This document shows, piece by piece, positions 1 through 9,784 of a stretch of 64,000 bases of DNA. This stretch comes from Pectinophora gossypiella. Its lineage: Eukaryota; Arthropoda; Insecta; Lepidoptera; Gelechiidae. The first letter of the stretch is position 1. Each line of letters begins with the position of its first letter. Made by a program: the position numbers and the translations under genes. Under the pieces are notes generated by a model that was not told the DNA's origin, ran no database searches, and saw only the letters and a program-made list of their open reading frames with translations. The stretch covers positions 5,843,420 through 5,907,419 of the forward strand of contig NC_065420.1 of assembly GCF_024362695.1 (NCBI RefSeq), given 5' to 3'.

Positions 1-530
1 TTTCAGCTACATTGTTTTACAGCATTGATAAAGGCATTTACCTTACTAGAAAATATATCTATATCACCATAAAATCCATCATAGTTTAAACATGCTCGTA
101 CAATAAATCTATTTCTGGCGTAATTGGTGGCTGCATTGGGAATAGAAAAAATTCTATTTGAACGCAATCTTGCAACTGGGCACCTAAACGCAATCTGACT
201 AACCAGGTATGGGGAATCTATTAAATTATTAATAATTTTGTATAAATAAATTTGATCTCTATGTTATAATGTACCTTCTATCAATTTCAAAGTTTGCTTA
301 CAACCCAGTTTCAGTAACACTAAGAATTATAATTGTTTTGCAAATGCTCGCATAAATCTTGCGAATGTATCGTGAATTCTACATTATACGCGGTTTACTG
401 CCGCTGCGTGCGTATGACTTTTACTACACGGCTACAACTCATACGGACACACGGGCGGATTGTTCGGTGCACCATTTCTGAAACAGTGGGCTAACTAAAT
501 GTACCTACCGGACAAGTATTTAATGCTATT
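1..530. other. Unassigned repeat-poor stretch
   Basis: I see no gene or recognisable element. No long open frame and no terminal repeats are visible. The last ten bases before 541 form the left target-site duplication of the SINE that follows. Confidence 0.4.
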
Positions 531-540
531 TGCGGCAAAT

Positions 541-837
541 CTGAGGACCTCGGTGGCGCAGCGGTAAACGCGCTCGGTCTGCGATTGTTGGAGTTAAGCA
601 ACTTTCGCAAAGGCCGTTCATAGGATGGGTGGCCACAAAAAAAAAGTTTTCATCTCGAGCTCCTCCGTGCTTCGGAAGGCACGTTAAGCCGTTGGTCCCG
701 GCTGCATTAGCAGTCGTTAATAACCATCGATCCGCACTGGGCCCGCGTGGTGGTTTAAGGCCCGATCTCCCTATCCATCCATAGGGCAGGCCCGTGCCCC
801 AGCAGTGGGGACATTAATGGGCTGATGATGATGATGA
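541..837 (+). mobile_element. SINE-C copy 1: 5S-rRNA-derived SINE with tRNA-like head
   Basis: The 5' end carries a tRNA A-box-like stretch (GGTGGCGCAGCGG). It is followed by 5S rRNA internal-promoter sequence: GTTAAGCAAC near 592 and GGATGGGTG near 624, corresponding to 5S boxes A and C. An A-run follows, then the SINE core (670-701), then a tail with CCCCAGCAGTGGGG and a GAT microsatellite. It is flanked by a perfect 10-bp target-site duplication, TGCGGCAAAT, at 531-540 and 838-847. Other copies are at 22784 and 51872. Sequence, boxes and TSD are seen directly; classification as a SINE3-like (5S) family is from established SINE types. Confidence 0.85.
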
Positions 838-1134
838 TGCGGCAAATATACAATAAGTCACGTTTAAAAAGAACTAAATATACTATCTACATTACGACAT
901 TACATTTAGTTTTAAAAAAGTAAAAGTTTGCTTCATGTGATACTGTATCCATTTTAACAAAGATTGCCATAAACAATAATGTTGTGCAATAAATACTTTG
1001 ACTCTGTAAAATACATATAGAATACCTAATCAAAAGCATACTGACAGGGCTTTTCGGCGGGAAACGGGAACGGGACAGTTGCTTTCTTCATTGAGTAATC
1101 TAAATAATTAATACGAAGTGGTGTTTTGTGGTTA

Positions 1135-1350
1135 ATGATCGCATTAAGTTAGTCGGAAGACATTCGCGAGTGTTATTATATTGGAGTATTCAATAAACAA
1201 AGTGTATCTGCCTATTTTCGCTTCGTGCCGGGAAGCCGCTTCATAACTCAAAAGTTTAGGCGGACTTTTGAGTTAATTCGTTTGGGGTTCGGAGTAGGAG
1301 TCTACTCCGAGGGTGGGGGCTTAGGTTTCATCATCATCACCTTTCATCAT
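1135..1350 (+). repeat. Dispersed repeat L, plus copy
   Basis: The segment runs from GATCGCATTAAGTTAGTCGG to the GAGGGTGGGGGCTTAGG tract. It recurs inverted at about 16968-17150. It contains a short internal inverted repeat around CAAAAGTTTAGGCGGACTTTTG. The end resembles 3' ends of non-LTR elements but no coding remnant is attached, so it is left unclassified. Confidence 0.6.
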
Positions 1351-1703
1351 TTCATTAATCATCAAGAAAAAAATACGTCAGACATGGCTGTATGGGCATA
1401 GTTCCCTTTGCCTTACCCTTCGGGGAAAACCAAAACCATACTGACAGAAGTGACAGACCATTATGTTTCTAGATCCAAAAAAGCTTTTCTGATTCTAGTT
1501 TTAGTTGATCGTTATCACTTGGCCAATTTTAAAAAAAAAACGAACGTCCTCGCTCTCCATGTAGACCACGATTGCGATCGCTAGTGATCTTCATAAAACC
1601 ATTTATGATCTTTAATTTCCTATAAAGTATTAAATTTCTGTGTCAAGTTTTAACCCAGAATACATTGCTTTATTATACTACTTTATTATTTATTTTGCTT
1701 TAT

Positions 1704-2038
1704 TTTTTGGAGCCGTGGTAGCCCAGTTGTTAGAATGCTTGCCTCTCATTTTGAGGTCGCAGGTTCGAATCCAGCACAGGCCTAAACCAATGATCGTCGA
1801 ATTTGTCTTCGAGTTCATGTTTGGATCATAAATTATTATCACGTGCTCAGCGGTGAAGGAAAACATCGTGAGGAAACAAATCCTAAGAAATGCATTTTCG
1901 GAGATATGTGACCTAACCTGTACTAGGCTGGTTTTCCCTTCGCGGGTTGAAAGGTCAGACAGGCAGTCGCTTCTGTAAAAAACCGGACCTGTCAAATCTT
2001 CAGGTTAGGTAAACGGGCCCTGTGAAAAACGGAATGAC
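1704..2038 (+). mobile_element. SINE-D, full-length tRNA-headed copy
   Basis: The head is tRNA-like: GCCGTGGTAGCCCAGTTG is the A-box region and GGTTCGAATCC (1761-1771) is a perfect B box. The body recurs, in whole or part, near 6895, 36792, 42528 (plus strand) and 16119, 17735, 39780, 42953, 60597 (minus strand). A probable 8-bp TSD, TGCTTTAT, lies at 1696-1703 and 2039-2046, with a few T bases between the left duplication and the head. The acceptor arm cannot pair well, so this is a SINE and not a tRNA gene. Confidence 0.8.
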
Positions 2039-2144
2039 TGCTTTATAATTGAAACTAACTCTTTATTTTGTTCTTTAGTCTTCCTACCAGTGTGTATAAT
2101 TTCACGTCGGCGCCTAGCATTAAGATTTCCCGAAAACTATTCAG

Positions 2145-2312
2145 CTGTCCGTCGTAATATTTATCATTTTAATTACACAAAATAGTCTAAAACTACCTAA
2201 TGGAACATTGCGGAATATAGCCTAGGCGAATTAACTGGACATCTCGCTAGTAAGTGACATAGAGGTATACCCCATACGACGCAAATTGTTTAGTTAATTC
2301 GTATGGATAAGA
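2145..2312 (+). repeat. Dispersed repeat M, copy 1
   Basis: A segment of about 165 bp beginning TTTTAATTACA and ending near TTAATTCGTATG is repeated in direct orientation at 3379-3512, with an estimated identity above 80%. No coding content or terminal inverted repeats are obvious. Confidence 0.6.
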
Positions 2313-2403
2313 CAGGGTGAAGGTATAAAGTGCATGAAGTCGTTCATAGTTCAAAACAATCTCACCTTTTGAATTTTCGATCTAAAAATAACTTGAGGAG
2401 TCG

Positions 2404-2553
2404 CTATACTGTGAATGTGGTCACCCGGATCAAACCCTATCTCACATAGTGAACGAGTGCCCTCTACACCGGTTCCCAGGTGGCATAGTCGAGCTGCATC
2501 GTGTGACGGATGCAGCAGGGACTTGGTTGAGGGAGCTTAAGCAAAATATATGA
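2404..2553 (+). pseudogene. LINE reverse-transcriptase C-terminal remnant
   Basis: From 2410 the frame reads CECGHPDQTLSHIVNECPL and continues to a stop at 2551-2553. The Cys-Cys-His-Cys cluster (CxC, H, C) is the terminal zinc-knuckle-like region of R1/Jockey-type non-LTR ORF2 proteins. Only about 48 codons remain and everything upstream is lost, as in 5'-truncated copies. Clade assignment beyond non-LTR is not possible from this length. Confidence 0.65.
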
Positions 2554-2985
2554 TCCACACAGGTTATTATTTTTATTTTTTTAATAATAACTTGAGAAAT
2601 TCAAATTTTAAACTAAATGTATCGAGTCTTTTTCAACACAAATCCAAAAGGTACACCGAACATAAATAAAGGAAGGTAAAACAAAATGACATGATTAGTC
2701 ATTCCTCTCTCCCGAAATGATGGAGTATCATCCGTAGCGCTTATTTTTCCCAAGGCTCATTTCCACTCTTATAAGGAAAATTAAGGAAAACTCATTCTAA
2801 GGTAGGATAAGAAAATTATTCTAAGGGACGTGTAAATAGTAAGATCAAAAAGGATCCAGATAATTCTGTATGTCTTCCAGATGAAAGGGAATTTGATAGC
2901 AATCAAAGAGGGATTGTTGATTTAAGGTTGGATTTAAAGTACCCACCTATTATGAAGTGATGATCTGAAATTGTATTGACCACTA
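2554..2985. other. Unassigned AT-rich stretch
   Basis: I see no coding frame or repeat partner elsewhere in the window. It probably contains decayed 3' UTR of the LINE remnant that precedes it. Confidence 0.3.
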
Positions 2986-3345
2986 GCTGTTACCCGCGAC
3001 TTCTTTCATGTTAAACCCTACTATTAAAACTATAGAAGCGTCATACAAACTTTGCCACCTATTTTACCCCCTTAGGGGTTGAATTTTGCAAAATTCCGTC
3101 TTAGTGAGTACCTACGTTAAAAAAACCCACATGAAAAATTTGAGTATCCCAGCATTTCCCAGGGATTTCATGTTCTTTTTAATTATTCTCAATTCTATAC
3201 TTCAATACTTTACAAATTCCATACTTTTGCGACGGAAAGTTCCTCTTGATATCAACTCAGAATCATGGTCTGAATCATCCCTCAAAGTTTTCGTTACGTT
3301 ACCACTAACACTCAGTATAGGCTGTGTACATGTTACTTTAAATTT
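2986..3345 (+). repeat. Decayed LINE/SINE-type repeat followed by half of a hairpin MITE
   Basis: The start ACTAGCTGTTACCCGCGACTT matches the opening of a widespread lepidopteran repeat; a related segment lies at 7555-7690. From about 3226 the sequence is the right half of hairpin MITE family H (GCGACGGAAAGTTCC onward to the ACTAACAC terminus near 3310). The left half is missing. Confidence 0.5.
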
Positions 3346-3378
3346 GTTAAGAGATAGAGAATACAGTCGGTAAGTTTA

Positions 3379-3512
3379 ATTACATAAAATAGTCTAAAAC
3401 TATCCAATGGAACATTTCGGAATAAACCTGGGCTAATTAAGTAGACATCTTGCTAGTAAGTGACACGGGTATACCCCGGACGACGCAGTGTTTATTTAAT
3501 TCGTATGAGTTA
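3379..3512 (+). repeat. Dispersed repeat M, copy 2
   Basis: Direct copy of 2145-2312, separated from it by about 1.1 kb. The shared block includes AAAATAGTCTAAAACTA and GACATCTTGCTAGTAAGTGAC-like sequence. Confidence 0.6.
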
Positions 3513-3548
3513 TTCCTATTTATATGACCCACCCTATATATAGGTTTA

Positions 3549-3893
3549 ACAGCCTCCGTGGTCTAGTGGTTAGAGCGTTAGGCTCAAGATCTGGAGGTCC
3601 GGGTTCGATTCCCGATGGGGACATTGTCGAAATCACTTTGTGAGACTGTCCTTTGTTTGGTAAGGACTTTTCAGGCTTGAATCACCTGATTGTCCGAAAA
3701 AGTAAGATGATTCCGTGCTTCGGAAGGTACGTTAAGCCGTTGGTCCCGGCTATTAGCCGTAAAAACACCTCCACCAACCCGCAGTGGAGCAGCGTGGTGG
3801 AGTATGCTCCATACCCCCTCCGGTTGATTGAGGGGAGGCCTGTGCCCAGCAGTGGGACGTATATAGGCACTAGGCAGTTTATGTTATGTTATG
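3549..3893 (+). mobile_element. SINE-B, full-length copy with 14-bp TSD
   Basis: tRNA-like head GCCTCCGTGGTCTAGTGG with B box GGTTCGATTCC (3602-3612). The shared SINE core lies at 3718-3749. The tail CCCAGCAGTGGGACG is followed by a short ATGTT repeat. The element is bounded by a perfect 14-bp duplication, TATATATAGGTTTA, at 3535-3548 and 3894-3907, so both ends are fixed by the sequence. Other copies are inverted at 54086-54365 and 5'-truncated at 54842-55020. The spurious ORF at 3653-3919 falls inside it. Confidence 0.88.
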
Positions 3894-3907
3894 TATATAT
3901 AGGTTTA

Positions 3908-5008
3908 GATAATTCTTAGACTACATTGTAGTGATCCAATCTTACTTCCATAATATGATGGCGACTATCCTGTTATTACGAGTAAATACAGGGTTTTATA
4001 CCTCTGTAGTGATCTAGTCTCACTTAACACTAATGAAGACGATCCACAAAGCCGCCTGTAATTTCGCAGCCGCTACCCTGTTGAAGGTTTGTAAGACGGA
4101 GCTGCAGTATTCATTGCTTACGGTCTGCTTAATTAAAATGTAGGACTGTGAAATGTATACGCCTACATATAGGTACAACTACTCTACGCGTTTGATTTTG
4201 TGACTGGAAGCATCTTCTACCACCACCACATTGCTATACTGCCGTTTGGTTGTAGAATCTGCTCGGACACATAAGTGGAATCACAACTTTTTGTTTGTAG
4301 TAAATGATGTGATATTAATTATGATTCTATATTTTTATTGCTGTGATTTTTCAAAAGGTGTTTCAGGTGATATTTACAAAGTAGGTCAGACAAATGGGGA
4401 TTTTTGAATTTGAAAGTTACCCGACTGTATTCTATACCTCTCTACATATTTAAAGTAAGTAGTTAGTTGGCAAGTAGTTAGTACACATGAAACTCTCTAT
4501 TTTTAACAGCGAATGCTTAGGTGTAAACATCGCTAAGAAAGCAACATCGTTAGGTATACAGACAGAAAAACATGTAAGTATTCTGTAGTTTTCCATATAA
4601 AACAAATAGCACTTAAACATGAAAACAACTCACTTTTAACGTAAAATATTATTATACAGTTCATTAATTAAAAAGGCACACTTAAAAAAGAAGTAAACAA
4701 GTCATTATTTCGTAAAAGCTTTCTAACAAACGAACATTTACTTCGATTATTTATTTATCTCGACGCTTCGCGTTGTAACGACGCGACAAGGGACATATTC
4801 GATATTTAAATTTCTACCAGTTTTTTTTTTGTTCCGTATTATTATTTGAATTATTCTATGTAAACTACCTCGCATTTTCCATCGTTGATCCGAATCACTG
4901 TTATGTTCACACAAAGTAAACCAACGAAACGGTCGAACGCTCGTTCGTGAGGCTTGTGTGTTTGACATTGACTGTTTATAATTACATTACTAACTACACA
5001 TTATTACT
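3908..5008. other. Unassigned intergenic DNA
   Basis: No convincing coding frame, terminal repeats or window-internal repeat partner was found in this 1.1 kb. Poly-T and poly-A patches near 4820 and 4690 are unremarkable. Confidence 0.35.
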
Positions 5009-5103
5009 ATTTACTGATGTAAGTAAGTAGTCGTTACATGAGTCATGACTGCCTTTGGCGGCTCAATAGTAACCCTGACACCCGATACACGATAGAAGAA
5101 GAG
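5009..5103 (+). mobile_element. SINE-A 3' fragment
   Basis: It contains the SINE-A signature CTGATGTAAGTAAGTAGTCGTTAC, the GGCGGCTCAATAGTAACCCTGAC block (each shared with the full copy at 40022-40354) and the terminal ACGATAGAAGAAGAG. Head and core are missing, and the tail carries an internal deletion after CCCGA. Confidence 0.6.
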
Positions 5104-5299
5104 AATTACATTTCTTACGAAGCTTGATGTAGGTAGTCTTTTTGTATTGTCATTACTTTTTATTTTTCAATAGAATACATAAAATATACATGAACAGTAT
5201 ATATAGTCGTAAGGCCCAGATGCCTTTTAAAATCCAAACCCCATTGTTTAACTATTGTGTCTGGAAATCCGGGCCTTACGAGGATATACGTCCTACTGT

Positions 5300-5416
5300 T
5301 CGACACAGGCCATCCCTCCAACAACCAGAGGGGGGTATGGTGCATTCTCCGCCACGCTGCTGCACTGCGGGTCTCACGACCTGTGCGGTGCGGTGCGGTG
5401 CCAGCCAAACCATAGA
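5300..5416 (-). mobile_element. SINE-B-like tail fragment, inverted
   Basis: Read on the minus strand it matches the segment at 6745-6900, with GCTTGG, CACCGCACTG and the GGAGAATGC region. It includes a three-unit GCGGT/GTGCG micro-repeat near 5388-5402. It abuts MITE-G. Confidence 0.45.
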
Positions 5417-5420
5417 CATT

Positions 5421-5805
5421 GGCCCCGATTCCTGCAGACACCTCCTAATTTTACTTTAAGTTATACCTGTCATTTTCTTATCCGCCGAAAAGGAAAGGGA
5501 CGGATGATTGACAGCTCTTAATTTTAGGAAGAATGAGTAAATGAATGAGTAACCCGGGCCAATTAAAAAGGTATCTCGCTATGCAAACCGTTTGGCGTGT
5601 GCTGTCAACTTAATTCTGTTTGGTTATTAGCCAATGCAAAATGTTTGTAGGGTTATTTTGGATTTGTGCTTAAAATTGATGTGTGGTCCATAAATTTTAT
5701 CCTTGTCGATTACCCGTCCCTTTCCTTTTCGGTGGATAAGAAAATGATAGATATACTTACTTAACTTAAAATAAAATTAGATGGTGTGTACAGGAATTAC
5801 CACCA
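5421..5805 (+). mobile_element. MITE-G, near full-length copy
   Basis: The ends are inverted: GGCCCCGATTCCTGCAGACA at the left matches the complement of the TGTGTACAGGAATTACCACC end at the right, and the similarity runs about 85 bp inward through ATTTTCTTATCCGCCGAAAA. Related copies lie at 27803-28180, 35962-36240 and 40372-40672, with fragments at 34207 and 61370. There is no coding capacity. The superfamily is not assigned because a TSD could not be fixed. Confidence 0.7.
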
Positions 5806-6380
5806 CTATCGATAACCTAGAATTTCTGCGGATGATAAGCATTTGAACGCATCAGATCAATACTTTTCATAAATAAATTCATAAATAAGTTAAGTAAAAA
5901 AAAGAAATTGTTTTTCGTTAGTTCTAGCCATCTGTCTTTATTTATTAATCAGAATTTCATAATTTATCTTGAACCTAGTACACGACCCAATTCTTCGGAT
6001 GACGTCATCAGAATTTTCGATTTGCTGTAATCTTGTTCTACAGATTTATTTTCGGTTTTAAAAATATATTTAAACAATTAGAACCAATTATTATTCATTC
6101 AATATTTCACTATGACTTTGCTTACTGTTCTAATAAATACTACTTATTATGCAAAAGTAAGAAGAAAAAATAAATGTTTAACTCTTTAAAATAAATATCT
6201 TCATATTACGTCTAATTTAACTTCAGCATTTAAATTATCTTCTCATTTACTTGATGACTGCCATTTATTTAAAAGTACGCACTTACCTAGAGTACTTATG
6301 CTTTAATTTATTTTTAATTTAAAAACTCACAAATCGCACAACTGGACGAAGAATTAATGTAAGTATAATAATATATTATT
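5806..6380. other. AT-rich stretch with family K remnant
   Basis: About 5915-5995 resembles the start of repeat K (TCTTTATTTATTAATCAGAATTTCA-like, and ACACGACCCAA). The rest is AT-rich with no recognisable feature. K sequence resumes after 6533, so this K copy has been split by the RTE stub. Confidence 0.4.
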
Positions 6381-6391
6381 ATGTATGTGTT

Positions 6392-6522
6392 ATCAGGTGG
6401 ACCGAAGATCTGGTGAAGGTCGCGGGAAGCCGTTGGATGCAGGCAGCGCGGGACCGATCGTCGTGGAAATCCTTGGGGGAGGCCTATGCCCAGCAGTGGG
6501 CGTCGTACGGCTGATGATGATG
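6392..6522 (+). mobile_element. 5'-truncated RTE-type LINE stub with 11-bp TSD
   Basis: Codons 6395-6511 read through RWTEDLVKVAGSRWMQAA and end GEAYAQQWASYG before a stop at 6512-6514. This is the C-terminal end typical of RTE-clade LINE proteins in Lepidoptera. A GATGATGATG tail follows. The target-site duplication ATGTATGTGTT is at 6381-6391 and 6523-6533. Only 39 codons inserted, a dead-on-arrival copy. Its last 35 bp resemble the tails of SINE-B and SINE-C, pointing to an RTE as their partner. It sits within a copy of repeat K. Confidence 0.85.
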
Positions 6523-6744
6523 ATGTATGTGTTTTGACGTTAAGTAAAAAGTAACTTATTTGACTAGTTGGAAACTAGCCTATTGGATGGGATAGTGATT
6601 ATAATTCCATATTTAAAATTTTGACAGCTAGTACGATTTATGTATAATAATTATAATTATTATGTTACAACAGGTGAACGATGCGGAAAAATATTGATCT
6701 GATGCCTTCAACTGCTTATCATCCGCAGAGATTCTAGTTCATCG

Positions 6745-7050
6745 CTAGTGTCTTTGTATGGCTTGGATGGCACCACACCGCACTGCACCAGTCGTGTGAC
6801 CCGCAGTTGTGCGTGGCGGAGAATGCTCCATACCCCCCTCCGGTTGATGGGGAAGGCCTGTGCCCAGCAGTGCGACGTATATAGGCTGTTTATGGAAACC
6901 CACATTCCCGAGAAATGCAATTTCCGGAGGCATGTGACCTAACCAGGCTGGTTTTCCCTTCGCGGGGTTCTGTAAAACACTGGACCTGTAAAATCTGCAG
7001 CTTAGTTAAGCGGACCCTGTGAAAAACGGGAGAATGCTAGGGGGATGATG
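6745..7050 (+). mobile_element. SINE-B tail joined to SINE-D 3' part
   Basis: 6745-6895 holds a SINE-B-type tail (CTCCGGTTGATGGGG, then GCCCAGCAGTGCGACG). From about 6897 SINE-D body follows (CCCACATTCCCGAGAAATGC to the GTGAAAAACGGGA end near 7030), with an internal deletion of the GGTCAGACAGGC block. The junction has no spacer, so one element probably inserted next to or into the other. Confidence 0.6.
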
Positions 7051-7234
7051 ATATTATGGTTTGGCTGTATCTGAGTCACTATCCAATTTTCTCTGTCGGT
7101 CAACATCAATGGTTACATTATGAAAGTTTGTAATCTGCCTGCGCAATAAAATAGAAATAGGTCTACAGTGATAGGTAAAGCCTTATGGCGTTTATAAACT
7201 GTCCCATATGAAAATTGTTATTTATAGCATTGTT

Positions 7235-7530
7235 ATTAACTATAGGCTACTTGACAATCTAGTCAAATGAAAAACTTTTTACGAAACGTCAAAACGAATG
7301 TTTTCTTTGGTGCTTGTATGGAAATACTGTATGTGACGTCATTAATAAAAGCGGTAAAACGTGGTACTCATTGTTACTTAATTTGTTAATAAAATTTGAA
7401 AATAAGTCGAAAAGTAAAATGAGGTTGAGTTTTGATTATTTTAAGCTGCCTTCTATTTAAAGATTAGCATTTTATAATTTGTCTTTGACCCAGTCAAATA
7501 CCCTATTTAGAAATGACAAAGTCAAATTAT
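7235..7530 (-). repeat. Repeat K, complete-looking copy
   Basis: It opens with CTACTTGACAATCTAGTCAAATG and continues through CGTCAAAACGAATG and ATGTGACGTCATTAAT to CAGTCAAATACCC. The same order occurs at 50713-50975 and, inverted, at 60945-61217. The family is about 265-295 bp, has a conserved TGACGTCA palindrome in the middle and no visible coding or terminal inverted repeats. Confidence 0.6.
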
Positions 7531-7554
7531 GAGTAGCAGGGCGAATATTTATTA

Positions 7555-8380
7555 GCTGTGAGCCGCGACTTCGTTCGCGAGAATCCCTCCTATTAAAACC
7601 ATAAAAATTCATAAAAACTTTGCCATCCCTTTTTACCTCCTTATTTCGCAAAATCCTGTCCTAGTGAGCACTTACGTTCTAAAACGAACCTCCATGCATA
7701 GTTTGAGTTTGAGACTTGTAGTTTCTGGGGATTCGTAACGAGTGAGTCAGTCAGTGAGTGACCTTTGGCTATTATAATATATGTATGTATATGTATGTAT
7801 ACATACATGTATGTTAGTGACACCGTAATGAATACTGAAGGGGATAACTCAGACCATAATTCTGAATTAATATCAAATGGAATTTTCCGTCGCAAAATTC
7901 AATACAATACAATACAAATAAACTTTATTGCACCAACATAAAAAGAAATAATTACAAAAAGTCTCTTAACTAAGTACAAAAAAAAAATCATGATTTCTTT
8001 TCTGTTTTTATAAATTATTTTCAAGTTTATACTTTGGCGATGGAAAATTCCACTTGATATTAACTCAGAATAATGAGGTAAAAATCCCCCTCAGTATTCG
8101 TTACGATGTCACATACACCCTATACAAGTACATACAGGTAGCCATACAAGTACGTATGGGTGTTAGTGACACTGTAAGGAATACTGAAAGGGATGATTCA
8201 GACCATTGATTTTGAGTCGATATCAAGTGGAATTTCCTGTCGAAAAAGTCATGAAATTTTTTTAATTCCATACTTTTGCGACGGAATCCACTTGACATCA
8301 ACTCAGAATACCTAATGATTTGAATCGTTCCTCAAAGTTTTCTTTACAATGTCACTAACACCCTGTATACACATATAGGT
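7555..8380. repeat. Cluster: decayed LINE-type repeat and hairpin MITE family H
   Basis: 7555-7690 repeats the GCCGCGACTTCGTTCGCG class of element. 7810-7895 is a left half of MITE H. 7898-7990 is a LINE-like tail (AATACAATACAAATAAACTTT). 8035-8145 is a right half of H, and 8158-8380 is a nearly complete inverted pair (GGTGTTAGTGACACTG at 8158, CACTAACACCCTGTATA at 8361). Short ATGT repeats lie at 7780-7812. Confidence 0.55.
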
Positions 8381-9570
8381 AGCATATTATAGGTAGATAA
8401 TCATGTTCTCGCACAATTAGTTTTTTTTTCGGTTTTTTGACTTTTAGTTTATGATTCTTTGACGTGGTAGCCTTTTGAAACCAAAGGCCCCGTGGTCAGT
8501 TCCCAGCCCAATTTTAGGATTAGAACTTTTTAGAAACTTAAGAACTTTTCCAGCTCGCTGAGGTATGGATACTAAGTTCATCTTGCGATGGAAGTCCTCT
8601 GAATACTGATGTAATCCTAATCGTGAGCTTATGTTACGTACATACTTACATAAACTCACGCCCGTAGTCCCTAATGGGATAGGCAGAGCCACAAGTAATC
8701 AAAGACAACTTGCAGCCACTATTGATACGATGTCGTAAGCTGGATATGATAAACCGTATGGTGATAAGGGATCAGCCTATCGCCAACAACATTAGTCCAT
8801 CATGTTAGATGACACAATCCCTCTGTCGGTTTTTACGACATGCCCGGGAAGACAAGCAGCTGAACGCGTTCTATGTTTTTTTATTTGCTCCCAGAACAGC
8901 ATAGAAGCCATGTTATGTAACTATATTATGTTATGTTATGTAACTTTTCACAATTAAGTCAGGAATTTTACTCATCAGTGATCACTCACGTAGCAACACG
9001 TGTCAGCAAAATATATAACAAGATTTGCTTGTTTTTTCATTTATACAGAATACTTTATTCGTGAATTTTAATCGAAAATTAAAGCAAGTGGAATTGTTTT
9101 CTGATCTTTTGTTATTAATTGTTAATCTGAACATGTTTGTCATGCACAACAGGAATTTGGGTCTAGGAACTTTTTTTTCTAAAGATAAATGTACATAACT
9201 GCCAATTGCCATTCATAAAATGTACTTACTGTCATATTGGAAAAATCAATCCAAAGATTCATAATACACAGCTGCGGTAGTTATTGAAAACTTTTGACGT
9301 GAATTTTTGTAATGTTCTAAATTCCATACACCCGGTCACACTGAAATCCGCGTGCGCAATCGCGCTTGCTCCCAGAACCACCTCTATGTGCATCGTGCTT
9401 TATTGTATAGTTTATACAGAAAAAGTTGATATTACAAGGAAGGATGTGCCATTATGACTTATAATACTGTTTGTACGTTACAGTGAGAGATTTTCTTGCA
9501 TAATTAAAACAAGTTATTGTTATTCATAGTTATGATAATACTTAATGCTAACAATTGCATCACTAGAAAG
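8381..9570. other. Gene-free stretch upstream of the secreted-protein pair
   Basis: 8570-8720 carries dispersed repeat P (TCATCTTGCGATGGAA, and GACAACTTGCAGCCAC), also seen near 20230, 39160, 59500 and 60530. The remainder has no coding frame or repeat partner I can see. Confidence 0.4.
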
Positions 9571-9578
9571 GACTTCAC

Positions 9579-9640
9579 TATAAATAAAAACTTTTGTTTA
9601 ATTTCGCTTATTCGTTTTAATTACTATTTTACTGTTCAGT
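9579..9640 (+). promoter_or_regulatory. Candidate core promoter of the 399-aa gene
   Basis: TATAAATA is at 9579-9586 and an arthropod-type initiator TCAGT at 9636-9640. The 59-bp separation is longer than the usual 25-35 bp, so either the TATA or the initiator may be fortuitous. The start codon follows at 9781. Confidence 0.25.
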
Positions 9641-9775
9641 GTATTGGATAGAGGTTTACAACGATGTTAATTTTCAGTTCCTATTGATTATTGTACTCAT
9701 TTGCGAAAGTTAAAGTGCCGTGTTGTATATCTGTCTGTTATTTCTGATATCTGTGGTGTTATCGAAGATTGATTT

Positions 9776-9784
9776 ATGATATGA
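9776..9784 (+). promoter_or_regulatory. Minimal upstream ORF overlapping the start codon
   Basis: The sequence ATGATATGA contains a two-codon ORF (ATG ATA TGA). Its stop overlaps the main ATG at 9781-9783. The upstream ATG has T at -3 (weak); the main ATG has G at -3 (better). If transcribed, this layout could allow leaky scanning or re-initiation. It is an observation from sequence only. Confidence 0.35.

Noticed and set aside
590..640. Possible 5S rRNA gene
   Set aside because: Only the internal promoter segment matches; both ends of 5S are missing and the unit is repeated as a SINE with TSDs.
1690..1995. 101-codon minus-strand ORF
   Set aside because: It lies within SINE-D and has no independent support.
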